Positions 48,043 to 57,308 of a DNA stretch of 64,000 bases are shown in pieces. Position numbers and translations under genes: made by a program. Below the pieces are notes generated by a model that did not search any database, was not told where the DNA came from, and saw only the letters and a program-made list of their open reading frames with translations. The stretch is from JAJZAM01 sp027391075 (lineage in GTDB: Bacteria > Actinomycetota > Acidimicrobiia > Acidimicrobiales > Palsa-688): assembly GCA_027391075.1 (NCBI GenBank), contig DAHYHI010000102.1, positions 1 through 64,000 of the forward strand. Direction: 5' to 3'. Numbering within the stretch: the stretch's first letter is position 1; every line of letters begins with the position of its first letter.

Positions 48043-50070
48043 CTAGCTGCGCACCGCTGCAGACGGCCGTTCCTCGCGTACCACGCCAACCGCACCCGCG
48101 GCCACCCTGAGAGTCCCCTCCACCCGCTCGCCGCTTAGTAACTCCACTCCGTCGACATCAACCTCTGCTGGTTGTCCCGTGTGGTTAAGGACGAACAGGT
48201 AGCTGGCGTCAGGGGAGCTTCTCCGTACTGCTTCGACGCCCTTCGGCGTGTCTGCGACGGGTCGGACGCCGGCATGTTCGACGACGCTGCGAGCGAAGGA
48301 CATCAAGTCCTCTCCGCTTAGGTGAGTGGCCACGTACAAGGCGCTGCCGCTTCCGAAGGTGTTCCGCGTGATCGCAGGGCAGCCGGCAACGGGGCCTTCC
48401 GCGAACTCGGCGAGGACCTCTGCCCCATCGGCGCGACCCAACTCGCTCCAAACGCTCCCCGAGCTCGAGTCGCTAAGCCGGACGGTCTCGCCGGGCGCCA
48501 GCGGGAAGAACTCCTCCACGACTACCCCGAGGAGCTCCCTCAACATACCAGGGTAGCCACCGAGACGCACATGGTCGTCGGAGTCGACGATACCCGAGAA
48601 GTAGGTGACCACCGCTGTACCCCCACCCTGCACGAAAGCGGCCAGGTTGGAGGCTTGGTCGTCGGTCAGTAGATACAGGTTGGGGGCTATTACCAAGTCG
48701 TAGCTGCTCAGCTGCGAGCCCGGCGAGACAATGTCAGTGGTGACGTTCATGTCCCAAAGGGCGCTGTGCCAGGCACGGATATGACCGGCAACATCGAGCG
48801 CCATCGTCGGGTGGGCGTCTAGCTCCGCAGCCCACCACGAATCCCAAGAGTGCACGATCGCCACCCTCGACTCGACGCGGCTCCCGACAACTTCGCTTAG
48901 CGATGCGAGGCTGGCTCCGAGGCTGACCACTTCGCGCCATACTTTGGTGTCGCGACCGGCGTGCGGGAGCATCGCCGAGTGGTATTTCTCCGCTCCCGCC
49001 CGGCTTGCCCGCCACTGGAAGAAACCGACGGCGTCAGCACCGCGAGCTACATGGGTGAGACTGTTGCGCAGTAGCTGACCGGGGGCCTTCGCCAAGTTGA
49101 ACGGCTGCCAGTTGACAGCGCTCGGGGAATGCTCCATCAACCACCACGGCCCACCCGCCAAGGAACGCATCAGGTCACCCGACAAGGACAGGTCGGCTTC
49201 GGGACGTTCCAGGAAGTTGAGCAGGTAGTGGTCGTTGCTGATGACGTCGAGGTGGTCGGCCCAACGCTGATAGTCGAGCGGTTTGAACAACGACATCATG
49301 TTTGTGGTCACCGGTATGTCCGGTGTCACCTCTTTTAGGACTGCTATCTCTGCGAGGCAGCAGGCGAGCAGTTCGTCAGAGCAGAACCGGGCCCAGTCGA
49401 GCTGCTGGCCTGGATTGGCGAAAGTCCCGGTACGCCTCGGCGGTATCACCTGATCCCACGCGGTGTAACGCTGGCTCCAAAACGATGTACCCCACGCCTC
49501 GTTCAAAGCCTTGAGCTCCCCGTAGCGCTCGGCAAGCCAGACCCGGAAAGCTCCGGCCGACACGTCGCAGTAGCAAGCGGAGTTGTGACACCCGTACTCG
49601 TTGTGAACATGCCACATAGCAAGGGCAGGATGAGAGGCGTAACGCCTAGCTATTTCACCGGCGAGGTGGACAGCAGCGTCGCGGTATATCGGCGACGAGG
49701 GACAGAAAGCCTGGCGCGAACCCCACCACAACTTGGTGCCGTCAACCCTTACGGGGAGCGTCTGAGGGTTGGCATGGCTGAACCACGGCGGCGGGGAGGC
49801 GGTCGCCGTAGCGAGATCGGCGGCGATGCCGGCGGTGGCAAGGTCGTCCATGACCCGGTCGAGCCAACCCCATTCGAAGACACCAGGGGAGACCTCCAGC
49901 GCAGCCCAAGAGAACACTCCTACGGTAAGGAAGTTGACGCCAGCCTCGGCCATGAGGGCCAGATCCTGCTGGCGCATCTCCTCGGGCCACTGCTCTGGGT
50001 TGTAGTCCCCGCCGAAGGCTATGCCGGCGGGACTTGCCGGCCAGTTCCTGGCTACTGTTTTACCGGCCAA
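48043..50070 (-). CDS. Beta-galactosidase, glycoside hydrolase family 42
   Basis: This 675-aa enzyme hydrolyses terminal beta-galactosides. The N-terminal barrel starts GGDYNPEQWPEE. The acid/base Glu is in MWHVHNEYG and the nucleophile Glu in WWLMEHSPSAVNWQ. CHNSACYCD just after the acid/base, plus the earlier AFCPSSP, match the Cys cluster that binds structural zinc in some GH42 enzymes. A central trimerisation domain and a C-terminal beta domain complete the usual length. The start is TTG 50070. No sugar transporter lies beside it, and there is no signal peptide, so the natural substrate is probably an imported oligosaccharide. Confidence 0.93.
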   Translation of the reverse strand: MAGKTVARNWPASPAGIAFGGDYNPEQWPEEMRQQDLALMAEAGVNFLTVGVFSWAALEVSPGVFEWGWLDRVMDDLATAGIAADLATATASPPPWFSHANPQTLPVRVDGTKLWWGSRQAFCPSSPIYRDAAVHLAGEIARRYASHPALAMWHVHNEYGCHNSACYCDVSAGAFRVWLAERYGELKALNEAWGTSFWSQRYTAWDQVIPPRRTGTFANPGQQLDWARFCSDELLACCLAEIAVLKEVTPDIPVTTNMMSLFKPLDYQRWADHLDVISNDHYLLNFLERPEADLSLSGDLMRSLAGGPWWLMEHSPSAVNWQPFNLAKAPGQLLRNSLTHVARGADAVGFFQWRASRAGAEKYHSAMLPHAGRDTKVWREVVSLGASLASLSEVVGSRVESRVAIVHSWDSWWAAELDAHPTMALDVAGHIRAWHSALWDMNVTTDIVSPGSQLSSYDLVIAPNLYLLTDDQASNLAAFVQGGGTAVVTYFSGIVDSDDHVRLGGYPGMLRELLGVVVEEFFPLAPGETVRLSDSSSGSVWSELGRADGAEVLAEFAEGPVAGCPAITRNTFGSGSALYVATHLSGEDLMSFARSVVEHAGVRPVADTPKGVEAVRRSSPDASYLFVLNHTGQPAEVDVDGVELLSGERVEGTLRVAAGAVGVVREERPSAAVRS

Positions 50071-50123
50071 TCCGTGCCTACCTCGGCTTTCCAGTGCTCA
50101 GATGCTTTGAGAAGTGCTGCTAG

Positions 50124-50195
50124 CTCGGGGGGGAGGACTCGAACCCCCAATAACAGGGCCAGAACCTGTCGTGTTGCCGATTACACCACCCCCGA
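50124..50195 (-). tRNA. trnQ: tRNA-Gln (anticodon CTG)
   Basis: On the minus strand the acceptor is TCGGGGG/CCCCCGA, with a U1-A72 pair typical of tRNA-Gln. The anticodon loop is TTCTGGC, the T-loop TTCGAGT and the discriminator G. CCA is not encoded. It lies 17 bases downstream of the gltX stop on the same strand. Confidence 0.93.
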
Positions 50196-50212
50196 AGGTG
50201 GCAGGAAAGATC

Positions 50213-51604
50213 TTAGCCGGTCGCGGGAACGTCCTGCGCCCGTGCAAGTCCTGCCCGAATACGGCTGAGGGTCTTGTCCCGACCAAGCAGAGCTAGCGAC
50301 TCCATGAGAGGCGGTCCGACCGAGCGTCCGGTCACCGCCAGGCGAACCGGCGCCTGCGAATCTCGAAGGTTGGCAACCCCCGCCTTGTCGCCGGCAGCGC
50401 TCAAGGCGGAGTGGATGCCTTCCACGTCCCACTCCGCGCCAGCGAGGGTGTCGGCCGCCGCTTCCAACACGAGCGCGAAGCCGGCGTTCTTGCGGAGCGC
50501 TTTGGCCCATTCAGACTCGTCGATGACCGGTTCGGGCCGGTAGAGGAACTCCACCATGGAGTAGACCTCCGAAAGGGTTCTCACTCTCTCCTGGACTAGA
50601 GGTGCCAGCGGCTCCCACCGGGACCGCAGCCAAAGCTCGGATCTTTCGACCAGCTCCTCAGGGGTCATCTTCCGCAAGTACTGGGAGTTAACCGATGCCA
50701 GTTTGCGCTCGTCGAAGATAGCCGGGGAGGACTTGACGTCTCCCAGGTCGAACTCGCTGATCATCTCGTCCAGCGACAGGATCTCCCTGTCATCTCCAGG
50801 CGACCAGCCGAGCAACGCCAGATAGTTCACCATGGCCTCAGCAAGGTAACCCTCGTCGCGAAAGTCCTCCACGGCTACCTTGTCCCGCCTCTTGGACAGC
50901 TTCTTGCCCTGGGCATTGTTGATCAAAGGCAGATGGGCGAACACGGGCAGCTCGCCGTAGCCGAGGGCCACCCACAGGAGCGCGTACTTAGGGGTGTTAG
51001 AGGTATGGTCGTCTCCTCGGATCACGTGAGAGATCGCCATGTCCGCGTCGTCGACGACGTTCGCGAGGATAAACAGCGGTTCGCCGTTGGACTTGCGGAC
51101 CCCGAAGTCTTCGATCGCTGCGAGGGGAAACGTCGGGTTCCCGCGAACCAGGTCAGTGAAGCCGATGCTCCCCTCTCGGGGAGTCCTGAAGCGCAGCATC
51201 CGCCCCGAGGTGGCCTCCAGGCCGCGGTCACGGCAAAACCCGTCATAGCCGGGGGGGCCTCCCCTCTTGCGGGCGCGCTCTTGAATGTCGGCGGGTGTGC
51301 ACTCGCAGGCGTAGACAGCCTCCGCCTCAAGGAGGACGTCTATGGCCCGCTCGTAGAGCGCGCCACGCTCAGACTGAAGAAATGGACCTTCGTCCCAACC
51401 CAAACCAAGCCACCTAAGGGACGACATGATGCCCTCAACGTGCTCGGCACGGTTGCGGGCCGTGTCGGTGTCTTCTATCCGCAAGACGAAAGTTCCGCCA
51501 TGACGACGGGCAAATAGCCAGTTGAACAGGGCGGTACGGCCGGTCCCTACGTGAAAGTAACCGGTCGGCGACGGAGCAATGCGGACTCGGGGGGGTGACT
51601 GCAC
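50213..51604 (-). CDS. gltX: Glutamyl-tRNA synthetase
   Basis: This 463-aa class-I synthetase charges tRNA-Glu. The HIGH-like motif is APSPTGYFHVGTGRTAL, and LRIEDTDTAR follows; the KMSKS-like motif is KKLSKRRDKV. The C-terminal anticodon-binding domain is helical and of normal length. Start GTG 51604 has TAGCCT seven bases upstream and no ribosome binding site. A tRNA-Gln gene sits immediately downstream and is probably co-transcribed. If this organism lacks GlnRS, the enzyme may also charge tRNA-Gln for later amidation; this cannot be read from the sequence. Confidence 0.95.
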   Translation of the reverse strand: MQSPPRVRIAPSPTGYFHVGTGRTALFNWLFARRHGGTFVLRIEDTDTARNRAEHVEGIMSSLRWLGLGWDEGPFLQSERGALYERAIDVLLEAEAVYACECTPADIQERARKRGGPPGYDGFCRDRGLEATSGRMLRFRTPREGSIGFTDLVRGNPTFPLAAIEDFGVRKSNGEPLFILANVVDDADMAISHVIRGDDHTSNTPKYALLWVALGYGELPVFAHLPLINNAQGKKLSKRRDKVAVEDFRDEGYLAEAMVNYLALLGWSPGDDREILSLDEMISEFDLGDVKSSPAIFDERKLASVNSQYLRKMTPEELVERSELWLRSRWEPLAPLVQERVRTLSEVYSMVEFLYRPEPVIDESEWAKALRKNAGFALVLEAAADTLAGAEWDVEGIHSALSAAGDKAGVANLRDSQAPVRLAVTGRSVGPPLMESLALLGRDKTLSRIRAGLARAQDVPATG

Positions 51605-51611
51605 CGGGCCT

Positions 51612-51617
51612 AGGCTA
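51612..51617 (-). promoter_or_regulatory. Possible leaderless -10 box, gltX
   Basis: TAGCCT on the minus strand ends 7 bases before GTG 51604. It is GC-richer than the others, so it is less certain. Confidence 0.35.
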
Positions 51618-51663
51618 GCGGCATCATCGCCCCCGACCGGATGACCCGGAGGAGCAGCAGAAG

Positions 51664-52593
51664 TCAGCTGGCGAGCAGGTCGTATGCCTGAGTTCCGGCG
51701 AGTTGGCGGCGCAACTTGCCGATCGCGTCACGCTCGATTCGACGCACCCGCTCGGCGGTGAGTTGCATCTCTTCACCAACCTCACCCTGCGTGCGTGGCT
51801 CTCCTCGGTCGAGACCGTACCTGAGGGTCAGGACCTGACTCTCCTCCTCGGAAAGCTTGGAAAGAAACCGGGACACCTCCTCGGGAAGCATACCCGAGGC
51901 CACCGACTCGAACGGGGACTCAGCAGTCTTGTTGACGACGAGATCCCCGAGGCTGGTGTCGCCGTCTTCACCGACTGTCACGTCGAGGCTCATCGGGTCG
52001 CTGTCGTAGCGGAACAGCTCAGAAATGCCGGCTTCAGTTATACCCATGGCCTCGGCCAGCTCCGACAGGGTGGCCGGCCTTCCGAGGCGGACCTCCATCT
52101 CCGCTTGGATACGCCTGGCTCGGCGGATCTCGTCTCCGATGTGAGCGGGGATTCGTACCGTATGGGCGGTGTTCTCCACCGCACGGCCGATCGCCTGACG
52201 GATCCACCAGGTGGCGTAAGTCGAGAACTTGAACCCCTTGCGCCAGTCGAACTTCTCTACTGCGTGGATCAACCCGAGGTTGCCCTCTTGGATCAGATCG
52301 CTAAGCGGAAGGCCGGACCACTGGTACTTGCGGGCCACAGACACGACGAGGCGCAAGTTAGCGTTGATGAAGTCGGCGCTCGCTGCTTCGCCGTCACGAA
52401 CGAGACGGTTCAAGCGGCGACGCTCCGCTGCGGTGAGGCGATCCTTGCCGGCCAGCGACTCGCGGGCAGCCTGGCCCTCTTGGATTATCCTGCCGAGACG
52501 CATCTCGTCGGATTTGGTCAGAAGTGGGAAGCTTCCAGCCTCGTCGAGGTAAAGTCCTAGAAGATCAGGGGCGTATGTAGTGCTGTTAGCCAT
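51664..52593 (-). CDS. RNA polymerase sigma factor, group 2 (sigma-70 family)
   Basis: This 309-aa protein starts at ATG 52593; earlier codons of the open frame do not resemble a sigma factor. Region 1.2 reads DLLGLYLDEAGSFPLLTKSDE. Region 2 includes LIQEGNLGLIHAVEKFDWRK and FSTYATWWIRQAIGRA, for core binding and -10 melting. Region 3 follows, and region 4 reads LTLRYGLDRGEPRTQGEVG then RRIERDAIGKLRR. It lacks the long region 1.1 of a primary sigma, so it is probably a stress or stationary-phase paralogue such as SigB/HrdB relatives. No anti-sigma gene lies nearby. Confidence 0.9.
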   Translation of the reverse strand: MANSTTYAPDLLGLYLDEAGSFPLLTKSDEMRLGRIIQEGQAARESLAGKDRLTAAERRRLNRLVRDGEAASADFINANLRLVVSVARKYQWSGLPLSDLIQEGNLGLIHAVEKFDWRKGFKFSTYATWWIRQAIGRAVENTAHTVRIPAHIGDEIRRARRIQAEMEVRLGRPATLSELAEAMGITEAGISELFRYDSDPMSLDVTVGEDGDTSLGDLVVNKTAESPFESVASGMLPEEVSRFLSKLSEEESQVLTLRYGLDRGEPRTQGEVGEEMQLTAERVRRIERDAIGKLRRQLAGTQAYDLLAS

Positions 52594-52750
52594 TTCGTAT
52601 AGTGCCAACGCCCGCAGGTTCCGGATTATGCCAGAACTTCCGACGCGATCTATGTGACTTTCGACACGTATGTCGAGGAGCTTGAGCTTCCTCTTCACCC
52701 CAACGAGCTCTTCGGCTAGTTCCGGCTTGCGCCGGCGTGTTGCAGCCAGC

Positions 52751-53917
52751 TCATGCTCTGAGCGCCTCGCGGTGTTCGGGATGGGCGATTGACACCAGCC
52801 GTGAAGCCCTCTCGGCGTCGGTGCAATCGCGAAGGTCGGCCACGCCGTACTCGGTGACCACCACGTCCACATCGCTGCGGGGTGTCGAAACGACGCCAGG
52901 CGACTTCACAATGGTAGACTTGCCGCCCGCCGTGGACGTCGCCGCCACGATGGAAAGTCCACCCGGTGAAGCTACCGCCCCCAAGGCGAAGTCGGGGTGG
53001 CCGCCCGGTCCGGCAACGACGCGACCACCGGCCGTCTCGACGTTCACCGACCCGTCGAGGCCTATTTCGAGCGCCGTGTTGACCGCCACGAACCGCTTGA
53101 TCCTGCTGAGGGCGCCGAGGTCGTGGCTTCGAGTGACGTTGACCAGTTCAAGGCGCCCGGCGGCCAGCATCTGCGACAGTCCTTCGCCGCCCCACATGTA
53201 AGCAGATCGAGCAATCCCATGGAGGAGACCGCGCTGTTCTAGCTCTACGAGCTCGTCGGTTACCAACCCGGAGTGAACACGGACAGGGCGGCGGAGCGCC
53301 GCAACCACTGACGCTCCTATCGAGCCGGGCCCCCACTGCAAAGTGGCATCGGGGGGCACGAGGGCGGCCACGCTGTCACCTATCGTGTCGTAGGCGAGGC
53401 CGGCCTTGTGCACAGGGACGGGGTCAGGCGCGTCGGAGCGGTCGAACACGCCGACGACGTTGCATGCCCCAAGCACCGGGCGTCCGGGAGGGGCTGCCCC
53501 GGGCCAACGCTCGATGACGACGCCGCCGGCCGAACCGACCACGTCGGCGGCCCACCCTGGGCTTCCTGCAAGCCTCCAGGCCCGGCCGTCTTGCCAGGCG
53601 CCGACGACAAGAACGTCAGGCTTCAGGCGCGAGGAGAGCAGGCTCGGTATAGCCGACAGTCGGGTCGGCACTGACATGACCAGACCGCTCGCCACGGGCC
53701 CTCTCGTCCCGGTTCCCACCAGCAGGGTACGCACGCTCCAGTTGGGGCGCTCGTCCGGACTCGTCGCGGCGAGCCAGTCCGGTTCGCGCACGACCCAGCC
53801 GAGTAGAAGTTCAGCCGTGTCGCCGTCCGCAAGCCCGGCGACACGTCCGATGTGGAGCGGGTCAGGGAGTGGTCCGTCAGGACCGTCCGCGAACACGACC
53901 AGTTTGCGTGCTGCCAT
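52751..53917 (-). CDS. Acetyl-CoA hydrolase/CoA-transferase family protein
   Basis: This 388-aa protein is related to 4-hydroxybutyrate CoA-transferase and acetyl-CoA hydrolase. The C-terminal half has LQWGPGSIGASVVAAL, GLVTDELVELEQRGLL, FVAVNTALEIGLDGSVN and VVTEYGVADLRDCTDAERA, the standard order, with the Glu of NTALE the likely catalytic residue. The N-terminal half is shorter and more divergent than in classical enzymes. It would move CoA between acids such as acetate and butyrate; the donor and acceptor are unknown. A possible TAGCGT box lies 8 nt before ATG 53917. The sigma factor gene follows 157 bp downstream. Confidence 0.83.
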   Translation of the reverse strand: MAARKLVVFADGPDGPLPDPLHIGRVAGLADGDTAELLLGWVVREPDWLAATSPDERPNWSVRTLLVGTGTRGPVASGLVMSVPTRLSAIPSLLSSRLKPDVLVVGAWQDGRAWRLAGSPGWAADVVGSAGGVVIERWPGAAPPGRPVLGACNVVGVFDRSDAPDPVPVHKAGLAYDTIGDSVAALVPPDATLQWGPGSIGASVVAALRRPVRVHSGLVTDELVELEQRGLLHGIARSAYMWGGEGLSQMLAAGRLELVNVTRSHDLGALSRIKRFVAVNTALEIGLDGSVNVETAGGRVVAGPGGHPDFALGAVASPGGLSIVAATSTAGGKSTIVKSPGVVSTPRSDVDVVVTEYGVADLRDCTDAERASRLVSIAHPEHREALRA

Positions 53918-53954
53918 CTCAGTTCACGCTAGCGTCAAGCTCGGAGTCTCACGC

Positions 53955-54953
53955 CTATCCATTGGCTTGTCGGCCGCGGGTGGGCTCGCCCAGACCCGCT
54001 AGCACCACCATGAAGTCGTCGTGGTCGTCGAACCAGCAACGGTCTACTTCGAAACCCGCGGCTGCCAGTTCGTCTCGCAGGCCGCGCTCGGAGAACTTCG
54101 TGGAGATCTCCGTCAGAAGCTCCTCCCCTGCACTCAAAGAAATCCTCATGTCGACAGCCGGTAGTGATACCTCCTGGCCCGTGACGCAGTGAAGCCTCAT
54201 CTCCACGCGCGACTCGTCGACGTTCCAAACGGCGCGATGGGAGAAACCGTCGAGGTCGAAATCCGCTCCGAGCTCGCCGTTTAGTACTTCGAGCACGTTC
54301 AGGTTGAACGCGGCGGTAACACCCGCCTCGTCGTCGTAGGCCGCTATAAGGCGTGCCGGATCTTTCACTAGGTCCGCTCCCAGCAGCAGCCGGTCGCCTG
54401 GGCCCATCGCTCGAGCGAAGCGACTAAACAACTGGTGTCTCTCGACAGGACCGAAGTTCCCGATTGTGCTGCCGAGGAAGACCCATAACCGTGACCCACC
54501 GGAGGGGATCGAGTGGAACTCGTCTCGCAGATCGCCCACCACTCCTTCCACCGGCACGTCGTAGGACCGGTGCAATTGCAGTGCTGCTTCTCGTAGGGCT
54601 GTCTCGGAGATGTCGAGCAGCACCACCTTGTCGAGGGAACCCGCTGCAGCCATGGCATCTAGGATCACCCGTGTCTTCTCCGAGGTGCCCGAGCCGATCT
54701 CGACAAGCGTAGCCGTCCCGGACCGCTCGACTATCTCCGTGGCTCGGGCTTCTAGGATCGATCGCTCGGCCCGCGTCAGGTAGTACTCGGGAAGCCGGGT
54801 TATCTCATCGAAGAGCCGACTGCCGCGCTCGTCGTAAAACCAGACCGGAGGAATGGACTTCGGCGTGCTGGTAAGGCCGTCTCGCACGTCCCCTCGCATC
54901 CTGGCCTGGCGTGCAACGGGTCCGGACAGCACTTCCACGCTCACCTGCGTCAA
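53955..54953 (-). CDS. egtD: L-histidine N-alpha-methyltransferase EgtD
   Basis: This 332-aa SAM-dependent enzyme trimethylates histidine to hercynine, the first step of ergothioneine synthesis. Marks are PKSIPPVWFYDERGSRLFDE, LPEYYLTRAERSIL, LVEIGSGTSEKTR for SAM and FLGSTIGNF. FNLNVLEVLNGELGADF follows and carries the histidine-binding Asn region. TTG 54953 is chosen since AGGAGG ends eight bases upstream, inside the end of egtB. The length matches known EgtD. It follows egtB by 13 bases in one operon. Confidence 0.93.
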   Translation of the reverse strand: MTQVSVEVLSGPVARQARMRGDVRDGLTSTPKSIPPVWFYDERGSRLFDEITRLPEYYLTRAERSILEARATEIVERSGTATLVEIGSGTSEKTRVILDAMAAAGSLDKVVLLDISETALREAALQLHRSYDVPVEGVVGDLRDEFHSIPSGGSRLWVFLGSTIGNFGPVERHQLFSRFARAMGPGDRLLLGADLVKDPARLIAAYDDEAGVTAAFNLNVLEVLNGELGADFDLDGFSHRAVWNVDESRVEMRLHCVTGQEVSLPAVDMRISLSAGEELLTEISTKFSERGLRDELAAAGFEVDRCWFDDHDDFMVVLAGLGEPTRGRQANG

Positions 54954-54966
54954 CTCTCCGACCTCC

Positions 54967-56226
54967 TCAAATGCCCTTGGCGAGACGTACCCCGCTGAAC
55001 GCCCACCTCGCGTAGGCGGGAAAAAAGTTGCGATACGAAGAGCGGACGTGGCCTGGCGGTGTTGCGACACTGCCGCCTCGAAGGACCTGCTGGTTCACCA
55101 TGAACTTCCCGTTGTACTCTCCCACGGCCCCTTGCGGACGCCGGAAACCGGGGTAGGGCAGGTACGCCGACGAAGTCCACACCCACGCGCCCCCGAACAT
55201 CTCCCCCGCCTCTTGGCGTGTCGGGTGCACGGAGGCAGGATCCACTAGCTGCCCGCTGATCCCCCCGCCGGCGTCAAGGTATCGCCGGGCCACGACCTCC
55301 CATTCGAACTCCGTCGGCAGACGGGCGCCGGCCCAGGTCGCAAAGGCGTCGGCTTCGAAGTAGCTGACGTGGCACACCGGCTCGGCAGGGTCGACTCCTC
55401 GGCGACCGCCGAGCGTGAAAACGTCCCAGGACCCGTCGTTCCTGTCCCAGTAGAGAGGAGCTTCCCAACGCTCTGACATGAGACGGTCCCAACCTTCCGC
55501 CAGCCACAGCTCCGGCGTGCGGTAGCCGCCATCGTCGATAAAGGCCACCCACTCGGCACAGGTGACGAGCCGGTCGGCCAGCTGGAACGGCGCAAGGAGA
55601 ACTTCGTGGGAGGGACCCTCGTTGTCGTAGGCGAAGCCGTCCCCGCCATGGCCGACGCGTACCACTCCGCCCTCGTGACAGATCCAGCCTGCCTGCGACA
55701 TCGAAAGTTGCGCCGGCTCCTCAGCAGCTCGCCACGGCTGGTAACACACCGCTAGCGGATTCAGTGAAAGGACGTGCTTTATGTCCATCAGCAGGAGTTC
55801 CTGGTGTTGCTGCTCATGGTGAAGGCCGAGCTCCACAAGGCCTAGGGCAGCTTCGTCTAGGTTGCCCTCCGATATCGCTGTGGACATCTCGGCATCCACG
55901 TGGGAGCGGTACCTGGCAATGTCAGAGCATCCTGGGCGCGACACGCAGCCACGCCGTGCACGTTCGTACCTTGGCCCCACGCTTTGGTAGTAGGAGTTGA
56001 AAAGGTAGGAGAATCCCGGCTGGAACTCCTGGTAACCAGGGCGGTTTTTGTTCAGAACGAAGGTCTCGAAGAACCAGGAGGTATGACCGCGGTGCCATTT
56101 CGTCGGGCTGACGTCTGGCATCGACTGGACAGTCTGGTCCTCGGCGGAGAGAGGCTCCGCCAACTTCTCCGTCAAGGACCGGACTTCGCCGTAGGCGGCC
56201 GCCAAGTCGACTCGGGACGCTTTCAC
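54967..56226 (-). CDS. egtB: Hercynine oxygenase / sulfoxide synthase EgtB
   Basis: This 419-aa non-heme iron enzyme joins a sulfur donor to hercynine and oxidises it to the sulfoxide. An N-terminal DinB-like domain supplies the iron histidines: KWHRGHTSWFFE near residue 45 and HHEQQHQ at 135-141. The C-terminal sulfatase-modifying/C-type lectin fold has MFGGAWVWTSSAYLPY and ends FPAYARWAFSGVRLAK. The donor could be cysteine or gamma-glutamylcysteine; no egtA or egtC is near, which mildly favours cysteine. GTG 56226 is preceded at 6 nt by TAACGT, suggesting a leaderless mRNA. Confidence 0.93.
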   Translation of the reverse strand: MKASRVDLAAAYGEVRSLTEKLAEPLSAEDQTVQSMPDVSPTKWHRGHTSWFFETFVLNKNRPGYQEFQPGFSYLFNSYYQSVGPRYERARRGCVSRPGCSDIARYRSHVDAEMSTAISEGNLDEAALGLVELGLHHEQQHQELLLMDIKHVLSLNPLAVCYQPWRAAEEPAQLSMSQAGWICHEGGVVRVGHGGDGFAYDNEGPSHEVLLAPFQLADRLVTCAEWVAFIDDGGYRTPELWLAEGWDRLMSERWEAPLYWDRNDGSWDVFTLGGRRGVDPAEPVCHVSYFEADAFATWAGARLPTEFEWEVVARRYLDAGGGISGQLVDPASVHPTRQEAGEMFGGAWVWTSSAYLPYPGFRRPQGAVGEYNGKFMVNQQVLRGGSVATPPGHVRSSYRNFFPAYARWAFSGVRLAKGI

Positions 56227-56232
56227 ACCACG

Positions 56233-56238
56233 ACGTTA
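56233..56238 (-). promoter_or_regulatory. Leaderless -10 box, egtB-egtD operon
   Basis: TAACGT on the minus strand ends 6 bases before GTG 56226. Confidence 0.45.
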
Positions 56239-56331
56239 CCGCTGCGGATCAAGCTTCGGGTCACTACGCCACACCTGCGGGCCGTCCATGAGATAACCCA
56301 CGTCGGCTAACTACCCATCCGACTGTCGCTC

Positions 56332-57243
56332 TCAGCTCTGGGGGTCGAAACTAGTTGGGACTATGACCACCGGGCGGTTCGTGTGGTGCGAACACCAACT
56401 GCTAACGGACCCGCTAAAGGCCTCGTGGATCGAGCCGAGACCGCGCCGGCCGACGACGAGCATATCGGCACCGTTGGCGTGGAGGCGAAGCGTATGGGCT
56501 GGGTTGCCGTGCAGGACAGCCTCGACGACTTTGCCCGATACGCTCGGCGCCTCACTGACAGCAGAATCGACGAGCTGCGCCAGCTGCCGGGCAGCTGGGG
56601 AGTCCTCGCCGGCACGGTTGCGCAGAGCCTCCGGAAGGTGCGGCGGAAGGTCCGGCGCAGGAGCGGGGATGACCATGACCGCCTCGACGTTGCCGCCTGA
56701 AGTTGCCGCCTCGTTGATCGCCCACTCAAGTGCCAGCTTGGAGCCGACCGACCCGTCCACGCCGACGACTATCCTACCGTCCCCTGGGCTGTCACCCCCG
56801 CTAGGCACTATCACGAGAGGCACCTTCGACTTCTGCAGAAGCGATCGACTCGTCGAACCGAGCAGTATTTCGGCGATCCTGCCGTGCCCGCGACTTCCAA
56901 CGACCGCCATCTCGGCACCGGTTTCCTCGCAGACCTCGGCGATGACGTCAGCCGCCTGGCCGTTCCCCACCGACAGGGACACGGGCGCACTATCGGCGTC
57001 GACCCCAAGGGCTTTGAGGGCCTCGGCGAGGATCCTCTTTCCCTCAGCGTCGAGTGAGTCCTTCTCGGGGGGGATGTAGCCGGGGGCGCTGTATGCGAGA
57101 GCGGGAACCTGCCAGGCGTAAACCGCAACGATCTCTCGCCTGCCTCCTTCCGCTTGACGCAACGCCCACCCCAGGGCAGGTAGAGACCCTGCCGAGCCAT
57201 CGACACCTACAACTACCTTCGAGCTGGCGGCTTCGTCTGTCAT
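56332..57243 (-). CDS. Universal stress protein, two tandem Usp domains
   Basis: This 303-aa protein has Usp domain 1 at residues about 10-150 and domain 2 at about 155-300. Each starts KVVVGVDGSAGS or RIVVGVDGSVGS. Each has the ATP-loop: VVGSRGHGRIAEILLGSTS and VVGRRGLGSIHEAFSGSVS. Tandem Usp proteins are prominent members of the DevR/DosR hypoxia regulon in mycobacteria. Here a DevR-like regulator gene lies 2.8 kb away, and a degenerate DosR-box-like dyad lies 66-81 bases upstream of the start. ATG 57243 has GGAGGGAG as ribosome binding site. Confidence 0.9.
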   Translation of the reverse strand: MTDEAASSKVVVGVDGSAGSLPALGWALRQAEGGRREIVAVYAWQVPALAYSAPGYIPPEKDSLDAEGKRILAEALKALGVDADSAPVSLSVGNGQAADVIAEVCEETGAEMAVVGSRGHGRIAEILLGSTSRSLLQKSKVPLVIVPSGGDSPGDGRIVVGVDGSVGSKLALEWAINEAATSGGNVEAVMVIPAPAPDLPPHLPEALRNRAGEDSPAARQLAQLVDSAVSEAPSVSGKVVEAVLHGNPAHTLRLHANGADMLVVGRRGLGSIHEAFSGSVSSWCSHHTNRPVVIVPTSFDPQS

Positions 57244-57308
57244 CGTCACTCCCTCCATCGTGGTTGGTTCTTACTTATCCACCATGGCCCACAGTGCGCA
57301 TGCCCAAT

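Noticed and set aside
52594..52872. Upstream extension of the sigma factor
   Set aside because: It overlaps the CoA-transferase gene and does not resemble region 1.1; region 1.2 begins right after ATG 52593.
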